A stretch of 64,000 bases of DNA, from NCBI GenBank assembly GCA_031979385.1, contig DALZEF010000005.1, positions 1 through 64,000 on the forward strand. Reading direction: 5' to 3'. This stretch comes from Timonella sp031979385 (GTDB lineage: Bacteria > Actinomycetota > Actinomycetes > Actinomycetales > Cellulomonadaceae). Below are positions 34,998-44,736 of the stretch, one piece after another. The translations under genes were made by a program, and so were the position numbers. The notes below the pieces were generated by a model, which saw nothing but the letters and a program-made list of their open reading frames with translations, was not told the origin of the DNA and made no database searches. Each line of letters begins with the position of its first letter. Position 1 is the first letter of the stretch.

Positions 34998-35813
34998 CTA
35001 TTCGGCCTGGGACTTCCCCAGCAGCCCTTCGAGCACGGGCGCGAGGCCATCGTCGATAATCGGGTAGGTGACCTCGTCAGATGCCGCCACGACGGAGGCC
35101 TCGGCATGCCCCATCGCCACGCCGCGATCCGCCCACAACAGCATCTCGATGTCGTTCTCGGAATCGCCCACCGCAACCGTGTCAGAGGCAGCCACACCGA
35201 GTTCGAGACGTAAGCGCTCCATGCCATATGCCTTGGTGATTCCCTCGGGCGCGAGGTCCATCCAGTATTCGCCTGCGATGGAGTAGTAGGTGTCGCGCAG
35301 GCCCAACTCCCCCACGTGCCGGGAGAACTCACGCGCAGCGTGAGCGGCCCGGGCGACCACGACGCGGGCGGTCGACACCTCCCCAAGGGCGGGCTCGTCG
35401 ACGATCTCGTACTCGCCGTGCAGTTTGGTCGACCCGAACTCGGCGCTCAGATAGTAACCCACACCGATCTTCTCAAGCGCAATGACCGCATCAGGCATGT
35501 AGGAACGCAACGCTGCCACAGCGGGGGCAGCATCAAACATGACCGCATGATGCACCTCGTAGCCGCCCTCAAGGGACTTATCGAGTCGGGCGGTCACGGA
35601 CCCGTTCGAGCACACCGCCCAGCCAGAGTCGATGCCCAACTCCTTGAGCACCGGCAGGGTCGCCACGAGCGGGCGCCCAGTCGAGAGCACCACGTGATGC
35701 CCGCGCAGCCGCAACTCTGTGATGGCTGCGCGGACCTCAGCGGAGATGAACTCATCGTGCGACATGATGGTGCCATCAATGTCGAGTCCGATGAGTAACG
35801 GAGTGTCAGACAC
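34998..35813 (-). CDS. HAD-superfamily hydrolase, Cof-type
   Basis: Cytoplasmic phosphatase-like protein, 271 aa, of the Cof/IIB HAD group. Motif I is GLDIDGTIMS (nucleophile and acid Asp), motif II STGRP, the Lys of motif III is in GITKAYGMERL, and motif IV is AVGDSENDIEML. GTG 35813 overlaps the serS stop by 8 nt; the longer open frame upstream is antisense to nothing useful and lies inside serS. Likely substrate: sugar phosphates or similar metabolites. Coupled to serS translation. Confidence 0.9.
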   Translation of the reverse strand: MSDTPLLIGLDIDGTIMSHDEFISAEVRAAITELRLRGHHVVLSTGRPLVATLPVLKELGIDSGWAVCSNGSVTARLDKSLEGGYEVHHAVMFDAAPAVAALRSYMPDAVIALEKIGVGYYLSAEFGSTKLHGEYEIVDEPALGEVSTARVVVARAAHAAREFSRHVGELGLRDTYYSIAGEYWMDLAPEGITKAYGMERLRLELGVAASDTVAVGDSENDIEMLLWADRGVAMGHAEASVVAASDEVTYPIIDDGLAPVLEGLLGKSQAE

Positions 35814-37092
35814 CTGCAACTGGCTCCAGCACTTCGAGGCCACCCAGGTATGGGCGCAAACCCTCTGGGACGCGCACCGAGCCGTCCGGCTGCTGGTGGT
35901 TCTCAAGGATCGCGACGATCCAGCGCGTAGTCGCGAGGGTACCGTTGAGCGTCGCAACCGTGCGGGTCTCCTGCTTGCCGTCCACCGTGGCACGTTCGCG
36001 GACATTCAGGCGGCGGGCCTGGAAGGTCGTGCAGTTCGAGGTCGAGGTGAGTTCCAGGTAGCGTTCTTGGGTCGGCAGCCACGCCTCGCAGTCGAACTTA
36101 CGCGCCGCAGACGAGCCCAGGTCGCCCGCAGCCGTGTCGATCACGCGGTACGGAAGCTCGCACTTCTTGAGCATCTCCTCTTCCCACGCGAGTAGACGCT
36201 GGTGTTCGGCCGCGGCATCCTCGACCTTGCAGTACGAGAACATCTCGACCTTGTGGAACTGGTGCACGCGGATGATGCCGCGTACGTCCTTGCCGTGCGA
36301 ACCGGCCTCACGGCGGTAACAGGCGCTCCACCCGGCGTAACGCTTCGGACCATTCTCAAGGTCGATGAACTCGTCCATGTGGTAGCCCGCGAGCGCCACC
36401 TCGGAGGTACCCACGAGGTATTGGTCGTCTGCGTTCAGGTAGTAGATCTCGTCCGCGTGTGCGCCGAGGAATCCGGTTCCGCGCATGACGTTCGGGTTCA
36501 CGATGGTCGGGGTGATCATCGGGGTGAATCCGGCCTGTAGCGCCTGGTCAACAGCTGCGTTCAGCAGGGCTAGTTCGAGTCGCGCACCGATTCCGGTGAG
36601 GTAGTAGAAACGCGATCCGGAGACCTTTGCGCCACGTTCGGTGTCGATGGCCTTGAGACCTTCCCCAAGAGCAAGGTGGTCGCGCGGTTCGAAGCCTTCT
36701 GCCGCGAAATCTCGCGGGGTACCCTCGTGGCGCAGCACGATGTAGTCCTCTTCGCCACCTGCTGGCGCGCCGTCGATGAGGTTGCCGATGGTCAGCAGCA
36801 TCGAGTTCAGTTTCTCGTCTGCCTCATTGGCGGCGGCTTGGAGCCGCTTCACCTCGGCGGAGAGGGTCTTGGTGCGCTCAAGCAGCGCTGCCTTCTCGTC
36901 GCCCTGTGCCTTGGCGACATCCTTACCGATGGTCTTTTGCTCGGCGCGCAGGTTCTCGAATTCAACGAGAGACGATCGCCGCACCACATCCGCCTCAAGG
37001 ATCGCGTCAACGATCGTTGGGTCATCGCCGCGCGCAATCTGGCTCTGGCGTACTAGGTCTGGGTTTTCGCGGAGGATACGTAGATCAATCAC
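35806..37092 (-). CDS. serS: Seryl-tRNA synthetase
   Basis: Class II synthetase that charges tRNA-Ser, 428 aa, a typical bacterial length. The N-terminal coiled-coil arm (about 30-105) that grips the long variable arm is present. Motif 2 is CYRREAGSHGKDVRGIIRVH and motif 3 reads VPEGLRPYLGG. Two tRNA-Ser genes are in the same window. First gene of a pair with the HAD hydrolase. It is divergent from the diacylglycerol-kinase-like gene, with only 56 bp between them. Confidence 0.97.
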   Translation of the reverse strand: MIDLRILRENPDLVRQSQIARGDDPTIVDAILEADVVRRSSLVEFENLRAEQKTIGKDVAKAQGDEKAALLERTKTLSAEVKRLQAAANEADEKLNSMLLTIGNLIDGAPAGGEEDYIVLRHEGTPRDFAAEGFEPRDHLALGEGLKAIDTERGAKVSGSRFYYLTGIGARLELALLNAAVDQALQAGFTPMITPTIVNPNVMRGTGFLGAHADEIYYLNADDQYLVGTSEVALAGYHMDEFIDLENGPKRYAGWSACYRREAGSHGKDVRGIIRVHQFHKVEMFSYCKVEDAAAEHQRLLAWEEEMLKKCELPYRVIDTAAGDLGSSAARKFDCEAWLPTQERYLELTSTSNCTTFQARRLNVRERATVDGKQETRTVATLNGTLATTRWIVAILENHQQPDGSVRVPEGLRPYLGGLEVLEPVAGV

Positions 37093-37148
37093 CCCACTAG
37101 ATTACCGCTGACGCGCAAATCGGGTGGCCGGGGCAGTACCTTAGAGGT

Positions 37149-38357
37149 ATGACGTTGGAATCTTGGCTGCTCATTGTCGCAATCATCCTGTTGCTCGCAA
37201 CGCTGGGTGTTGGTGTGATTGTGTTACGGGAGTTACGGGTTCTGCGCGCGTTGCGCTCCGAACCGATCTCGGTTGTGCTTGACGACGATCCGTCAACTTC
37301 CACGTCCGGCCCACTCTTGGCGTTTGTTGCGAACCCTTCGAAGGGCTCCGTTGCGAGTTTGAAGGGTGCCTTGCTGGCCCGATGCGAGGCCGAGGGCTTG
37401 CCGGAGCCGCTCTGGCTGGAGACGACGGTGGATGACCCCGGTTTTGGCCAGGCCCGTGAGGCTGTGGAGTCCGGTGCTGACATCGTCGTCGCAATGGGTG
37501 GCGATGGCACTGTCCGTGCCGTGGCGACTCACCTCACCACGACCGATGTTCCAATGGGCATCATTCCGGTGGGCACCGGGAATCTTTTGGCCCGCAATCT
37601 CGATATTCCCGTGACCTCGATGGACGATGCGTTCGAGGTCATCATGAACGGTGCTGACCGGCGCATTGACGTTGGTTGGCTGCAGGTGACTCAGCCCGAT
37701 TCCTCGGAGCATGAGCGGCTCAAGAAGATCGTAGCCACGACCCGCAGCGAGTCGCGTAGGGAGCGGGCTCAGTTGCGCCTGGAGTCCGGTGAGTCAAATC
37801 CTGCCAGTTCTGAGCAACACCTGTTTCTGGTCATCTCCGGTGTTGGCTTCGATGCCGCGATGATTGCGGACGCCGACGCAAACCTCAAGGCCAAACTCGG
37901 GTGGCTCGCCTACTTCGTCGCCGGTGTTCGGCACCTGCATGGCGCGCGTATGACCACCCGCATCTCGCTCGACAACAAGGTGTTCACGACCAAGTTGCGC
38001 AGCCTCATGGTGGGCAACTGTGGGAAGTTGCCTGGTGGCATCACGTTGATCCCCGACGCCGTGATTGACGATGGCATCCACGACATCGCCGCAATCGACA
38101 CCCGTGGTGGCATCGCCGGATGGGTGCAGTTGTTTGGCGAGGTCATGCTGCAGGGTGTGGGCGTGCAGTCATCCCAGAACATCAAGGTCGGGCGGATCGA
38201 CCACATTCAGGCCAAACGGGTTCAGGTGAGCGTTGAGGGCGGTGCCGCAGTTCAGGTTGATGGAGACATCGTGGGCCGCGGTAAGACCGTGCGTACCTGG
38301 GTCGACCCGAAGGCGCTGACCGTTCGCGCTCCCCTGCCGCGGCTCGATCAGCGCTAA
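37149..38357 (+). CDS. Diacylglycerol/lipid kinase family protein
   Basis: Lipid kinase-like protein of 402 aa. One N-terminal membrane helix (LLIVAIILLLATLGVGVIVL) anchors a DAGK catalytic domain. The nucleotide loop is VVAMGGDGTVRAVA, followed by IIPVGTGNLLARNLDIP, and the second domain holds GVGFDAAMIADAD. These are the conserved residues of DgkB/YegS kinases, so activity is likely; the lipid is unknown. An insertion of about 40 charged residues lies between the two domains. Confidence 0.88.
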   Translation: MTLESWLLIVAIILLLATLGVGVIVLRELRVLRALRSEPISVVLDDDPSTSTSGPLLAFVANPSKGSVASLKGALLARCEAEGLPEPLWLETTVDDPGFGQAREAVESGADIVVAMGGDGTVRAVATHLTTTDVPMGIIPVGTGNLLARNLDIPVTSMDDAFEVIMNGADRRIDVGWLQVTQPDSSEHERLKKIVATTRSESRRERAQLRLESGESNPASSEQHLFLVISGVGFDAAMIADADANLKAKLGWLAYFVAGVRHLHGARMTTRISLDNKVFTTKLRSLMVGNCGKLPGGITLIPDAVIDDGIHDIAAIDTRGGIAGWVQLFGEVMLQGVGVQSSQNIKVGRIDHIQAKRVQVSVEGGAAVQVDGDIVGRGKTVRTWVDPKALTVRAPLPRLDQR

Positions 38358-38586
38358 GTTGGCCCTTCCCACGGCCAGGCAAGCCACCTAGGTTGAACCC
38401 TCCCCTAGTTCTCGCTCGCGTCACGTTGAATCTGTGGGTTTTTACTTCAGTGTGCGCATTGATGATGCTCACATTGAAGTAATTTCCTACACGTTCAGAT
38501 TTACGGGCCCTCAGCCACACCGCTTTCTCACGGTTTCTGCCCTATTTGTCAGGCAACATCCCACACCGATCTACTACGCTGGTGAG

Positions 38587-41022
38587 GTGCTTCCAAACAG
38601 TTCCCGCCGTGAAATCACTGCGCCCGCAACACGTTCCAACAGTCGCGAGCGCGGTAACGCCGCACCCGCATCTCGCATCGGAAGCCACGTGGGAACTGTG
38701 CTCAGCACACTGTGTGCGGCGGCCATCATGCTGGTCTCGATTACTCTGGCCCCAGTCGCTCACGGGTCTTCCGCAACGGTATCGGCTGAGACGGACCCCC
38801 GTGACGCACCGCAGCGCCAAGTCGTCTTGATCGGGGCGTCAGGGCTTCGTTGGACCGACATAACGCCTGAGGCGACACCCGCGATCGCGCGGTTCAGTCA
38901 GGCGTCTGCCGTGGGTAGTTTGATCGTCCGCAACGTCTACACCTCGACGTGCCCAACTGATGGCTGGCTCGCGCTATCCGCCGGTAATCGTGCGGGAGAC
39001 TCAATCAACGGGGCCGGCGGCGCATGCCGGTACCTCGAGGAGCCGTCTCCAGCGGACAGCACCGACTCAGCGACTGAGGTTACACCTGGACAGAGCGGAG
39101 TGGCGGTGCCGCACTGGGACGACTACCTCACGGCGGTGGCGAACCAGAAGTACAACGCCAAACTTGGGTCATTCGGCGAGGTCATCGCTGACTCGTCGGT
39201 GTCCGCTGCGGCTCTTGGCCCTGGGGCGGCAATTGCTCTGGCAACCCCCGAGGGTAGCGTCGCTGGCGCTTTTTTTGCGCGTCCAAGCGAGGCCGCCGAT
39301 TTCACCGCCCAGACCGCGCGCGCGCTCGACAGCCTCGAAGGCGATAGCCGCCTTCTCGTCGTCGATGCCGGACAGGTGCGGCTCTCCCGTACCGCTCAAG
39401 CCAATGGGGCTGTCGTGACGGCGCAGATCACCGAACTCGATGCTCGGGTCGAGGCGACTCTCCGTGCGATCTACGCAAATGACCCCGGCCTTACCCACAC
39501 TACGGTGATGCTCGCCTCGTTGGCGGATCCACTCGGCGCTCCGCGCATCTCCATTCTGGCCATGGCTGGTGCCGGGGTTGAGGGCAACTATCTCTCCTCT
39601 CCGTCGACCCGTCAGTCGGGATACAACCAGGCGACAGATCTTCCCCCCACTGTGTTTGGGTTACTTGACGTTGACTACTCACAGGCGCGATCAAGTTTTG
39701 TCGGTTCTCGAATCGGCTATGAGAGCCTACCGGCGACCGGAACCGAACGCATCGCACAGTTGGTCGATGATGAAGACCACGTCCTTGCCGCTCGCCCACT
39801 TGTCGGGTCATTCTTCGCGTTCTACTGCATCGCAAACATCGCGTTGTTCGCGCTCGTGTCCTACATCTTCTCCGGTCATTTCCTGCGCCGCACCGCACAA
39901 GGTGACTCTTGGTTCGCTCGTCACTCACGCCAGATCATCCGGGCCTGCGAGATCGGTGGAATCGCCATCGCCTCGCTACCGATCGGGGCGGTGATCGCGA
40001 ACATCTTCCCGTGGTGGCGCTCCCCCAACCCGACCCTCACGCTTTACGCGCTCATCGCACTTATCATCGTCATCATCATCGCGGTGGCACTCACACCTGC
40101 GTGGCGGGCTTGGCGGTTTGGCCCTATCGCCATCTTCTCCATCGTGACGAGCGTGGTGCTCGCCACGGACATCGCGACTGGGGCAACCTTGCAGATGGCT
40201 TCCCTGATGGGCGTTCAGCCAATGGTCGGTGGCCGCTTCTATGGTTTCAACAACCAGGCGTTCACACTGTTCGGTGTGGCTACCGCGCTTCTCGCTGGAG
40301 CGATAGCGAACTCACTGGTTGTCACTGGGCGCCGAAAACTCGCCTGTCTTGTCGTGTCCGCGATCGGCGTGTTTGCGATCGTCATGGATGGCTTCCCATC
40401 GCTTGGCGCCGACTTCGGCGGACCGCCCGCACTGTTCCCTGCCTTCGCATTGCTCGCGCTCATGGCGTTGGGCACCACACTGAACTTCAAGAAGGTATTT
40501 GGAGTGCTGATTGGCGCAGGCGTGCTCGTATCGAGTTTCGCCATTGTGGATTGGCTGCGCCCTGCCGACGAGCGCACTCACCTTGGCAGGTTCGTTGACA
40601 CCGTCATAGACGGCGGATTTTTCGAGGTCGTCGGCCGCAAGCTGGGTGCAGGCCTGTCCACTTTCACCAACCCGCTGTCGCTTGTAGCCATCGCGGCCGT
40701 CTTGGTGCTGATCATCGTACTAGGCCGCCCGGTACGGCTGGCGGCTCAAGACACCGATGCACTTGCGCCGTATCACTGGATCACCAACGGTGTTCCGCTA
40801 CGTCAGCTATCCGCGGACACGCCGATGTTCATGCCCACGATCTATTCGGTGTACGTCATCATCGCAATCGGCACGCTCGTCAACGACTCATCGGTCGTGA
40901 TTCTGGGTATCGGCCTTGGCACGCTGGTACCGCTGCTCATCGCGACCTATGCGCGCTGGATCCTTGAGATCACCAATCCAACTCGCGCACCACAGCACGC
41001 AACGTTGACGGTGTCTGCGTGA
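38587..41022 (+). CDS. Large membrane protein with alkaline-phosphatase-like ectodomain
   Basis: Multi-pass protein of 811 aa. After a signal-anchor helix (ending LAPVAHG) comes an extracellular domain of about 330 residues resembling the alkaline phosphatase superfamily core (VVLIGASGLRWTDI and later TVMLASLADP). Some ten membrane helices follow, with the conserved GRFYGFNNQAFTLFGVATAL and PSLGADFGGPPAL loops. Similar proteins occur across Micrococcales, with no known role that I can recall. I chose GTG 38587; a longer frame from 38434 would add 51 residues without a signal character. Ribosome site is weak. Confidence 0.75.
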   Translation: MLPNSSRREITAPATRSNSRERGNAAPASRIGSHVGTVLSTLCAAAIMLVSITLAPVAHGSSATVSAETDPRDAPQRQVVLIGASGLRWTDITPEATPAIARFSQASAVGSLIVRNVYTSTCPTDGWLALSAGNRAGDSINGAGGACRYLEEPSPADSTDSATEVTPGQSGVAVPHWDDYLTAVANQKYNAKLGSFGEVIADSSVSAAALGPGAAIALATPEGSVAGAFFARPSEAADFTAQTARALDSLEGDSRLLVVDAGQVRLSRTAQANGAVVTAQITELDARVEATLRAIYANDPGLTHTTVMLASLADPLGAPRISILAMAGAGVEGNYLSSPSTRQSGYNQATDLPPTVFGLLDVDYSQARSSFVGSRIGYESLPATGTERIAQLVDDEDHVLAARPLVGSFFAFYCIANIALFALVSYIFSGHFLRRTAQGDSWFARHSRQIIRACEIGGIAIASLPIGAVIANIFPWWRSPNPTLTLYALIALIIVIIIAVALTPAWRAWRFGPIAIFSIVTSVVLATDIATGATLQMASLMGVQPMVGGRFYGFNNQAFTLFGVATALLAGAIANSLVVTGRRKLACLVVSAIGVFAIVMDGFPSLGADFGGPPALFPAFALLALMALGTTLNFKKVFGVLIGAGVLVSSFAIVDWLRPADERTHLGRFVDTVIDGGFFEVVGRKLGAGLSTFTNPLSLVAIAAVLVLIIVLGRPVRLAAQDTDALAPYHWITNGVPLRQLSADTPMFMPTIYSVYVIIAIGTLVNDSSVVILGIGLGTLVPLLIATYARWILEITNPTRAPQHATLTVSA

Positions 41023-41076
41023 CCGACTCGTCGCCAATCCCTGAGTACGCTCGCACCGTCAGTGGGCGAAAGCCCA

Positions 41077-41138
41077 CATGGTGATTTTCCGGGATCAGGG
41101 TGGTTTTTCTTAGTTGATGATTCCGGAAAATCACCATG
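41077..41138. terminator. 62-bp palindrome between convergent genes
   Basis: Arms CATGGTGATTTTCCGG and complement are nearly perfect, with a T-rich centre. A smaller hairpin (GTGGGCGAAAGCCCAC) sits just to its left. Probably a bidirectional terminator; its length matches the other palindromes in the window. Confidence 0.65.
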
Positions 41139-41152
41139 CGGTGCTGGTGGCT

Positions 41153-43240
41153 CTAGTTGACGGGCAGGTGCCGCGACCACCATTCGAGGATCGCGTCAAA
41201 GCGCTGCATCCGGTGCCACGGCGTACCGGTGCGTGAGAGTTCGTGGCTCTCACCGGGGAACACGAGGAATTCCGTGTCAACGCCTGCCCGCTTAAGCGCG
41301 GCGTAGTATTGCTGCGCCTGTTCGAGCGGGCAACGCAGGTCCTCCTCGGAGTGCAAGACCAGGGTGGGGGTCGTGACGTTCTTGGCCACGGCCATTGGTG
41401 ACTGCGTAAGCACATGCTCTGGATCAGTGCCAGTGTATTCACCCGCAAAGAACCAGCCGATGTCGGACGTACCAACGAACGAGAACGGTTCAAGGAAACC
41501 ACGCTCCACAATGGCGCCCTTAAAGCGGTGATCGTGCCCAATGATCCAAGAGGTCAGGTATCCGCCATATGATCCGCCAAGCACTCCCGCGCGTTCACCG
41601 TCAAGCTCAGGATTCGCAGCAACCGCCTGCTCGAAGAACGACAGCACGTCATCCATGTCGAGGGTACCCATCGCCTGGCGGATCGCGACACCATGATCGC
41701 GCCCATAACCGGCTGAGCCACGGGGGTTGCACTGCACAACCGCATATCCCGCCGCCACATACGCTTGGGCTTCGTCGAAGTAGGCCCACTGGTAGTCGGC
41801 AAAAGGTCCACCATGGATGTTGAGCAAGACCGGGTGCGGGCCCTCACCCTGAGGTTTGAAGATCCAGCCGTGGACCGGGTATCCGTCCTTGGATGTCGCC
41901 TCGAACTCGATTTGTTTGGTGATGGTTGTCCGCTCACGCAGATCCGCCGCGAAATTCGTCAGGGTGCGAAGGTCCTCTCCCGCGACCACTGCAACCTCGC
42001 CGGGTGTGGTTGGGTCCGTGTACGAGACGACGATCTTGCCATCCGCCACAGCAGCGCCGGTAATGACTCGGTGTCCTTCGGAGACTATGTCAACGGTGCC
42101 ATCTGCGGTGACTCGGTGGAGTTGTCCCGCTCCACGCACGCGCGCAAACGCAAGCACACCCTCGCCGTCTGTGACGAGGGTGGAGTGCACATCGCCGTAG
42201 TCAACGTGCTCTATGTCGGTGAGCAGTTGTGGTTCACCCACGGGAAGGCTTGCCACGGGGGCAGCCCACACACCGGTGTTTCGTGCGACAAAGTCGTATC
42301 CGGTCTCGCCGAGTTCCTGGCCAAGGACATACAAGGTGGAGAAGTCCGATGAAAACGCCGGTGCGTGCAGGCCCAGTTTCTTCTCGCCGCCGCCAACGAT
42401 AAGTTCAGCTCTGGGCGCCTCCACCTCGCGTTCCTCGTTGACCTTGAACTCGACTCCTGCAGCCAGGGCGACGCGGTAGATTGCGCTCTGCAGATCGTCG
42501 TCGGCTCCCTCATGCTGGGCAGAGGAGAAGTAGAGGTGTTCATCATCTAGGCCCCACACCGGCGTGGATACCGCATAGCGTGGGTCGGAGAGCAGCAACG
42601 CCTTGGGCACTGAATCGCCAACGGGATGCTCACCGGGGAGTTGTGGCTCGTCCTGGCCTGCACGTGCAATGAGGTCCTTCACCCGTCCGGTTGGAGCCTG
42701 GTATGGCTCCTCCTCAAACGCAGGAACCTCTACAACGTAGAGTGCAGGCCTACGGTCCAGGACCCAGCCAGCACCGTTTGCGCGCACCTTGTGTTCGGTA
42801 ATCCTGCGTGGGTTCTCTGCGCCTGCCGCAACGCCGTCGATCGTGCCGTAGCGTCCATACTCTGGGGTAGCCGAGGTGAACGCAATGCGGCTTGAGTCCC
42901 CAGACCACCTAAACGAGTTCACTCCGAGGGCACGGTCCGTTATAACGCGTGCCTCTCCTCCGCGTGCATCAACAATAGCGATCTGTGGACGGTTCTTGGC
43001 GTCGGGGCGGAGGAACGCAATGGACTTCCCATCCGGGGAGAACTGAGGCGCGGTATCTCGCTTACCCGAGGTGATCCTGCGCGGCGCTTCATCCCCCGCC
43101 ACCGGCACCTGCCACAACTGGCCGGTGTAGGAGTCGATGGCGAAGTTCGGGCGGCTCGCGGCAAACACGACAACGCTTCCGGAAGGATCAAACGTGGGAG
43201 TGGACACGGACGTCATCAGATCAAGTTGGTGGCTCTTCAT
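41153..43240 (-). CDS. S9 family prolyl oligopeptidase-like peptidase
   Basis: Cytoplasmic serine peptidase of the acylaminoacyl/dipeptidyl peptidase group, 695 aa. The N-terminal half has PD40/WD40-like beta-propeller repeats (FSPDGKSIAFLR). The C-terminal alpha/beta hydrolase domain carries Ser557 (LGGSYGG), Asp634 (HSEEDLRCP) and His666 (GESHELSR). ATG 43240 begins the conserved region; the in-frame extension is basic and unconserved. No signal peptide. Single-gene unit. Confidence 0.92.
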   Translation of the reverse strand: MKSHQLDLMTSVSTPTFDPSGSVVVFAASRPNFAIDSYTGQLWQVPVAGDEAPRRITSGKRDTAPQFSPDGKSIAFLRPDAKNRPQIAIVDARGGEARVITDRALGVNSFRWSGDSSRIAFTSATPEYGRYGTIDGVAAGAENPRRITEHKVRANGAGWVLDRRPALYVVEVPAFEEEPYQAPTGRVKDLIARAGQDEPQLPGEHPVGDSVPKALLLSDPRYAVSTPVWGLDDEHLYFSSAQHEGADDDLQSAIYRVALAAGVEFKVNEEREVEAPRAELIVGGGEKKLGLHAPAFSSDFSTLYVLGQELGETGYDFVARNTGVWAAPVASLPVGEPQLLTDIEHVDYGDVHSTLVTDGEGVLAFARVRGAGQLHRVTADGTVDIVSEGHRVITGAAVADGKIVVSYTDPTTPGEVAVVAGEDLRTLTNFAADLRERTTITKQIEFEATSKDGYPVHGWIFKPQGEGPHPVLLNIHGGPFADYQWAYFDEAQAYVAAGYAVVQCNPRGSAGYGRDHGVAIRQAMGTLDMDDVLSFFEQAVAANPELDGERAGVLGGSYGGYLTSWIIGHDHRFKGAIVERGFLEPFSFVGTSDIGWFFAGEYTGTDPEHVLTQSPMAVAKNVTTPTLVLHSEEDLRCPLEQAQQYYAALKRAGVDTEFLVFPGESHELSRTGTPWHRMQRFDAILEWWSRHLPVN

Positions 43241-43337
43241 ATTCTTCAGCCTACATCCGCTCTCGCCGCTCAACGCGCAGTTCCGCAGGTACGGGACTAA
43301 CGTGGATAATGCCCTATTCCACGGGAAGGAGCTCACA

Positions 43338-43613
43338 ATGCCCGAGAATTCCAGCAATCGCAGTAACTCCATCAAAAACCCAGAGGTCTACGACGCGCTT
43401 CGCGAGGACGGCGCATCAGAGGAGAAGGCTGCACGTATCTCCAATGCAATCGCACGAGACGGCGCCCACGCAGTCGGGGCACGCGGAGGGCACGCAGGTT
43501 CGTACGAGGACTGGACGGTTCCACAACTTCAGCAGCGGGCCAAGGACCTTGGCCTTGAGGGATACTCCGGCCTCAACAAGAAGGACCTCATCACTCTGCT
43601 CCGCAATCGGTGA
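43338..43613 (+). CDS. Rho N-terminal/SAP-like domain protein
   Basis: Small protein of 91 aa. The first half (NPEVYDALREDGASEEKAAR) is an unknown conserved helical domain common in actinobacteria. The second half (WTVPQLQQRAKDLGLEGYSG then LNKKDLITLLRNR) is a Rho_N/SAP-type helix-extension-helix, a nucleic-acid-binding motif. GGAAGGAG precedes the ATG. Probably a small stress or nucleoid-associated protein; the exact role is unknown. Confidence 0.85.
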   Translation: MPENSSNRSNSIKNPEVYDALREDGASEEKAARISNAIARDGAHAVGARGGHAGSYEDWTVPQLQQRAKDLGLEGYSGLNKKDLITLLRNR

Positions 43614-43641
43614 TTTCCGACGATACTTCTAGCCGCGCTCA

Positions 43642-43706
43642 CACCTCACCACCCAGCCACGCTGGGTGGTGAGGTGGTGCTGGATTGCTGCAGGGTCGTC
43701 GGCAAG
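43642..43706. repeat. Hairpin followed by TCGTCG motif, copy 6
   Basis: A perfect 16-bp stem (CACCTCACCACCCAGC and complement, 3-nt loop; 43642-43676) is followed by GCTGGATTG and then GGGTCGTCGGCAAG at 43693-43706. It terminates the Rho_N gene and carries a variant of the dispersed motif. Confidence 0.6.
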
Positions 43707-43730
43707 CGAAAACAGAGTTGGGTGTGGAAT

Positions 43731-43789
43731 CCACCTGAAAATTGATGAGACCACCCAAGGAGTTTGGGGTCTCGTCAGTTTTTAGGTGG
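43731..43789. terminator. 59-bp palindrome before the glycosyltransferase stop
   Basis: Arms CCACCTGAAAATTGATGAG and near-complement, with T-runs at both ends. It lies between the convergent Rho_N and glycosyltransferase genes. Probably a bidirectional terminator. Confidence 0.7.
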
Positions 43790-43803
43790 GTAGTGAGGAA
43801 TCG

Positions 43804-44625
43804 TCACTTCTTGCCAAGGCGGGTGACCTTCTTGAGCCGCCGTGCGCTGATGGCCAACTGGACATCGCGATACTGGTTGGCGCGGTGCAGGGTGCCCTTC
43901 CAGTCCTTACCCGACGGGCGGTGCTTGAGGTCGCAGGCCACCTCAACCGCAACATAGCCCTGGGTCAGCAGGTCAATCGTGAGACCGGTCTCCACCCCCC
44001 ACCCGCGAGCAAGCGGCGTGGCCGCCTCGAACGCCTCACGGGTGAGGCAGCGCATGCCAGACAGAGGCTGCATGGGGGTCCAGCCGGTCATCTTGGTGAT
44101 CGCGGAACGTGCCGCACCCACCACAAGGCCCCGTCCCCCGGCACCCGGCTGGGGTGGCAGCAGCGCGATGGACATATCGGCCTCGCCGTTCAAGACAGGA
44201 TCAATCAAAGGGGCGGTGTTCACGGCGGTTTCAGCAAGATCAGCGTCGATGAACAGCAACAACCGTGGCAGACCACCCTGCGCATCGCGCATGGCGACAA
44301 CTGCGGCCCCCGTTTCCATGGCAGCGGCCTTGCCGCGGTTGTGCGAGTGGCGGACCACAACCGCACCTGCCTGGCGGGCGATTTCCTGAGTGTTGTCCTC
44401 AGATCCGTCATCGACCACGAGAACCAGATCGACGTGCGGAATAGCCTTCGCGGCCCGGACAGTCTGCGCGATCCTACGAGCCTCATCCTTGGCGGGAATG
44501 ACCACCGCAACACGTTGCTTCTTCAACTGCTTCTCATCCACCTGCGACGACGCTGACTTAGCCCTGCGAATCCGCGCGACGGGAGTGCCTCCGGTGTGCG
44601 GAGTGGAGCGGGGACCCTCGTTCAC
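43804..44625 (-). CDS. Glycosyltransferase family 2
   Basis: Cytoplasmic GT-A fold glycosyltransferase, 273 aa. The nucleotide-sugar site begins VAVVIPAKDEARRI, with VVDDGSEDNT and the metal-binding Asp-x-Asp in FIDADLAE. No membrane helix is present, unlike many dolichol-phosphate mannosyltransferase relatives. The N-terminus is basic. GTG 44625 has GAGGAAG at 9 nt; a GTG 18 bp upstream is less well placed. Substrate unknown. Separated by a palindromic terminator from the next gene. Confidence 0.87.
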   Translation of the reverse strand: MNEGPRSTPHTGGTPVARIRRAKSASSQVDEKQLKKQRVAVVIPAKDEARRIAQTVRAAKAIPHVDLVLVVDDGSEDNTQEIARQAGAVVVRHSHNRGKAAAMETGAAVVAMRDAQGGLPRLLLFIDADLAETAVNTAPLIDPVLNGEADMSIALLPPQPGAGGRGLVVGAARSAITKMTGWTPMQPLSGMRCLTREAFEAATPLARGWGVETGLTIDLLTQGYVAVEVACDLKHRPSGKDWKGTLHRANQYRDVQLAISARRLKKVTRLGKK

Positions 44626-44672
44626 GGCGAAACACTTCCTCACGAAACCTAGAATTACTCTTGAACAAAATA

Positions 44673-44724
44673 TTACGTTGTGGTTGGCACTCCTGCGAAC
44701 GAGACAGGGCCAACCACAACGTAA
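44673..44724 (-). terminator. Palindromic terminator of the DUF5926 gene
   Basis: Perfect 16-bp arms TTACGTTGTGGTTGGC and complement around a 20-nt loop, 13 bp past the stop. Confidence 0.7.
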
Positions 44725-44736
44725 ATGTCGCTTAAT

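Noticed and set aside
43642..43789. Possible CRISPR-like or small mobile repeat
   Set aside because: The two inverted repeats differ from each other, with no direct repeat-spacer structure and no cas or transposase gene.
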